From NCBI GenBank assembly GCA_035550715.1, contig DASZOP010000132.1, positions 1 through 6,521 on the forward strand: a DNA stretch of 6,521 nucleotides. Reading direction: 5' to 3'. Shown one piece after another: positions 6,310 to 6,521 of the stretch. The position numbers were made by a program, and so were the translations under genes. The DNA comes from DASRVA01 sp035550715. Its GTDB lineage: Bacteria > Gemmatimonadota > Gemmatimonadetes > JACCXV01 > JAHWKZ01. Within the stretch, counting starts at the first letter, position 1. The number at the start of each line of letters is the position of its first letter. The notes beneath the pieces were generated by a model, which was not told the origin of the DNA, made no database searches, and saw only the letters and a program-made list of their open reading frames with translations.

Positions 6310-6521
6310 GTGCTCGCCGTCCGCTACGTCCGGAGCGTGCCTCGCTGGCTGGCCGCGCGCCACGGCGCCTCGCGCTGGCCCCGGCTCCTCGACTCGCCCC
6401 TCTCCCCGATCCGCCTGGCCGACGTCGACCCGCCCCCGCTCCCGGGCCCGCGCTGGGTGCGCATCCGGCCCCTCCTCTCCGGGATCTGCGGATCCGACCT
6501 GGCGACCGTGACGGCCCAGGG
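6310..6521 (+). CDS. Zinc-dependent alcohol dehydrogenase (MDR family), N-terminal part
   Basis: An open frame begins at GTG 6310, one base after the phosphatase stop, and runs off the window after 70 codons. Residues 36-70 match the start of the GroES-like catalytic domain of medium-chain dehydrogenases: a strand ending in DVDPPPLPGPRWVRIRP, then SGICGSDLATV. Cys60 in GICGSD is the expected first ligand of the catalytic zinc. This cysteine is about 20 residues later than in common alcohol dehydrogenases because of an Arg/Trp-rich leader (residues 4-25). A GGGG run at 6299-6302 may act as a weak ribosome site, otherwise coupling from the upstream stop applies. An oxidoreductase next to a fatty acyl reductase suggests action on a fatty alcohol/aldehyde or a glycerol-backbone hydroxyl/ketone, by inference. 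The coenzyme-binding half lies outside the window. Confidence 0.8.
   Translation, partial: MLAVRYVRSVPRWLAARHGASRWPRLLDSPLSPIRLADVDPPPLPGPRWVRIRPLLSGICGSDLATVTAQ

Noticed and set aside
1..6521. CRISPR arrays, tRNA or rRNA genes, insertion sequences
   Set aside because: No regular repeat-spacer pattern, cloverleaf-like sequence, terminal inverted repeats or transposase motifs were seen; nearly all of the window is explained by protein-coding genes.

Overview
The window is gene-dense, very GC-rich bacterial DNA (roughly 70% G+C by eye, strong G/C bias at third codon positions, several GTG starts, few Shine-Dalgarno sites). It holds one divergent gene at the left edge and a tightly packed, rightward operon that runs off the right edge. 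The taxon cannot be fixed from the sequence. The GC content and lipid genes would suit a myxobacterium-like, Rokubacteria/Methylomirabilota-like or similar high-GC soil bacterium; this is a weak inference.

Layout: (1) positions 1-211, minus strand: the N-terminal 70 residues of a FAD-dependent glycine oxidase (ThiO-like), cut by the window edge. (2) 212-338: a short divergent promoter region with a -10-like hexamer facing each way and five ATCG words spaced about one helical turn apart. (3) 339-1211, plus: a YegS/DagK-type lipid kinase. (4) 1204-5613, plus: a 1469-residue multidomain enzyme with, in order, fatty acyl reductase, acyl-AMP ligase, acyl carrier protein and PlsC-type 1-acylglycerol-3-phosphate acyltransferase. 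(5) 5610-6308, plus: a SerB-like HAD-IB phosphatase. (6) 6310-6521, plus: the start of a zinc-dependent medium-chain alcohol dehydrogenase, cut by the window edge.

The four rightward genes overlap or are one base apart, so they are very probably one transcript with coupled translation. The central protein has the domain order reported for ElbD, the multifunctional ether-lipid enzyme of Myxococcus xanthus. The simplest reading is a glycerolipid/ether-lipid module: fatty acid is loaded on the internal carrier protein, reduced to fatty aldehyde or alcohol and/or esterified to a glycerol-phosphate backbone. The lipid kinase and HAD phosphatase would set the phosphorylation state of the lipid intermediate, and the dehydrogenase would act on an alcohol/aldehyde intermediate. 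The main oddity is that the ligase domain lacks the conserved catalytic lysine near its C-terminus (Glu instead) and has a degenerate ATP-binding P-loop, so its ability to activate fatty acids itself is in doubt.
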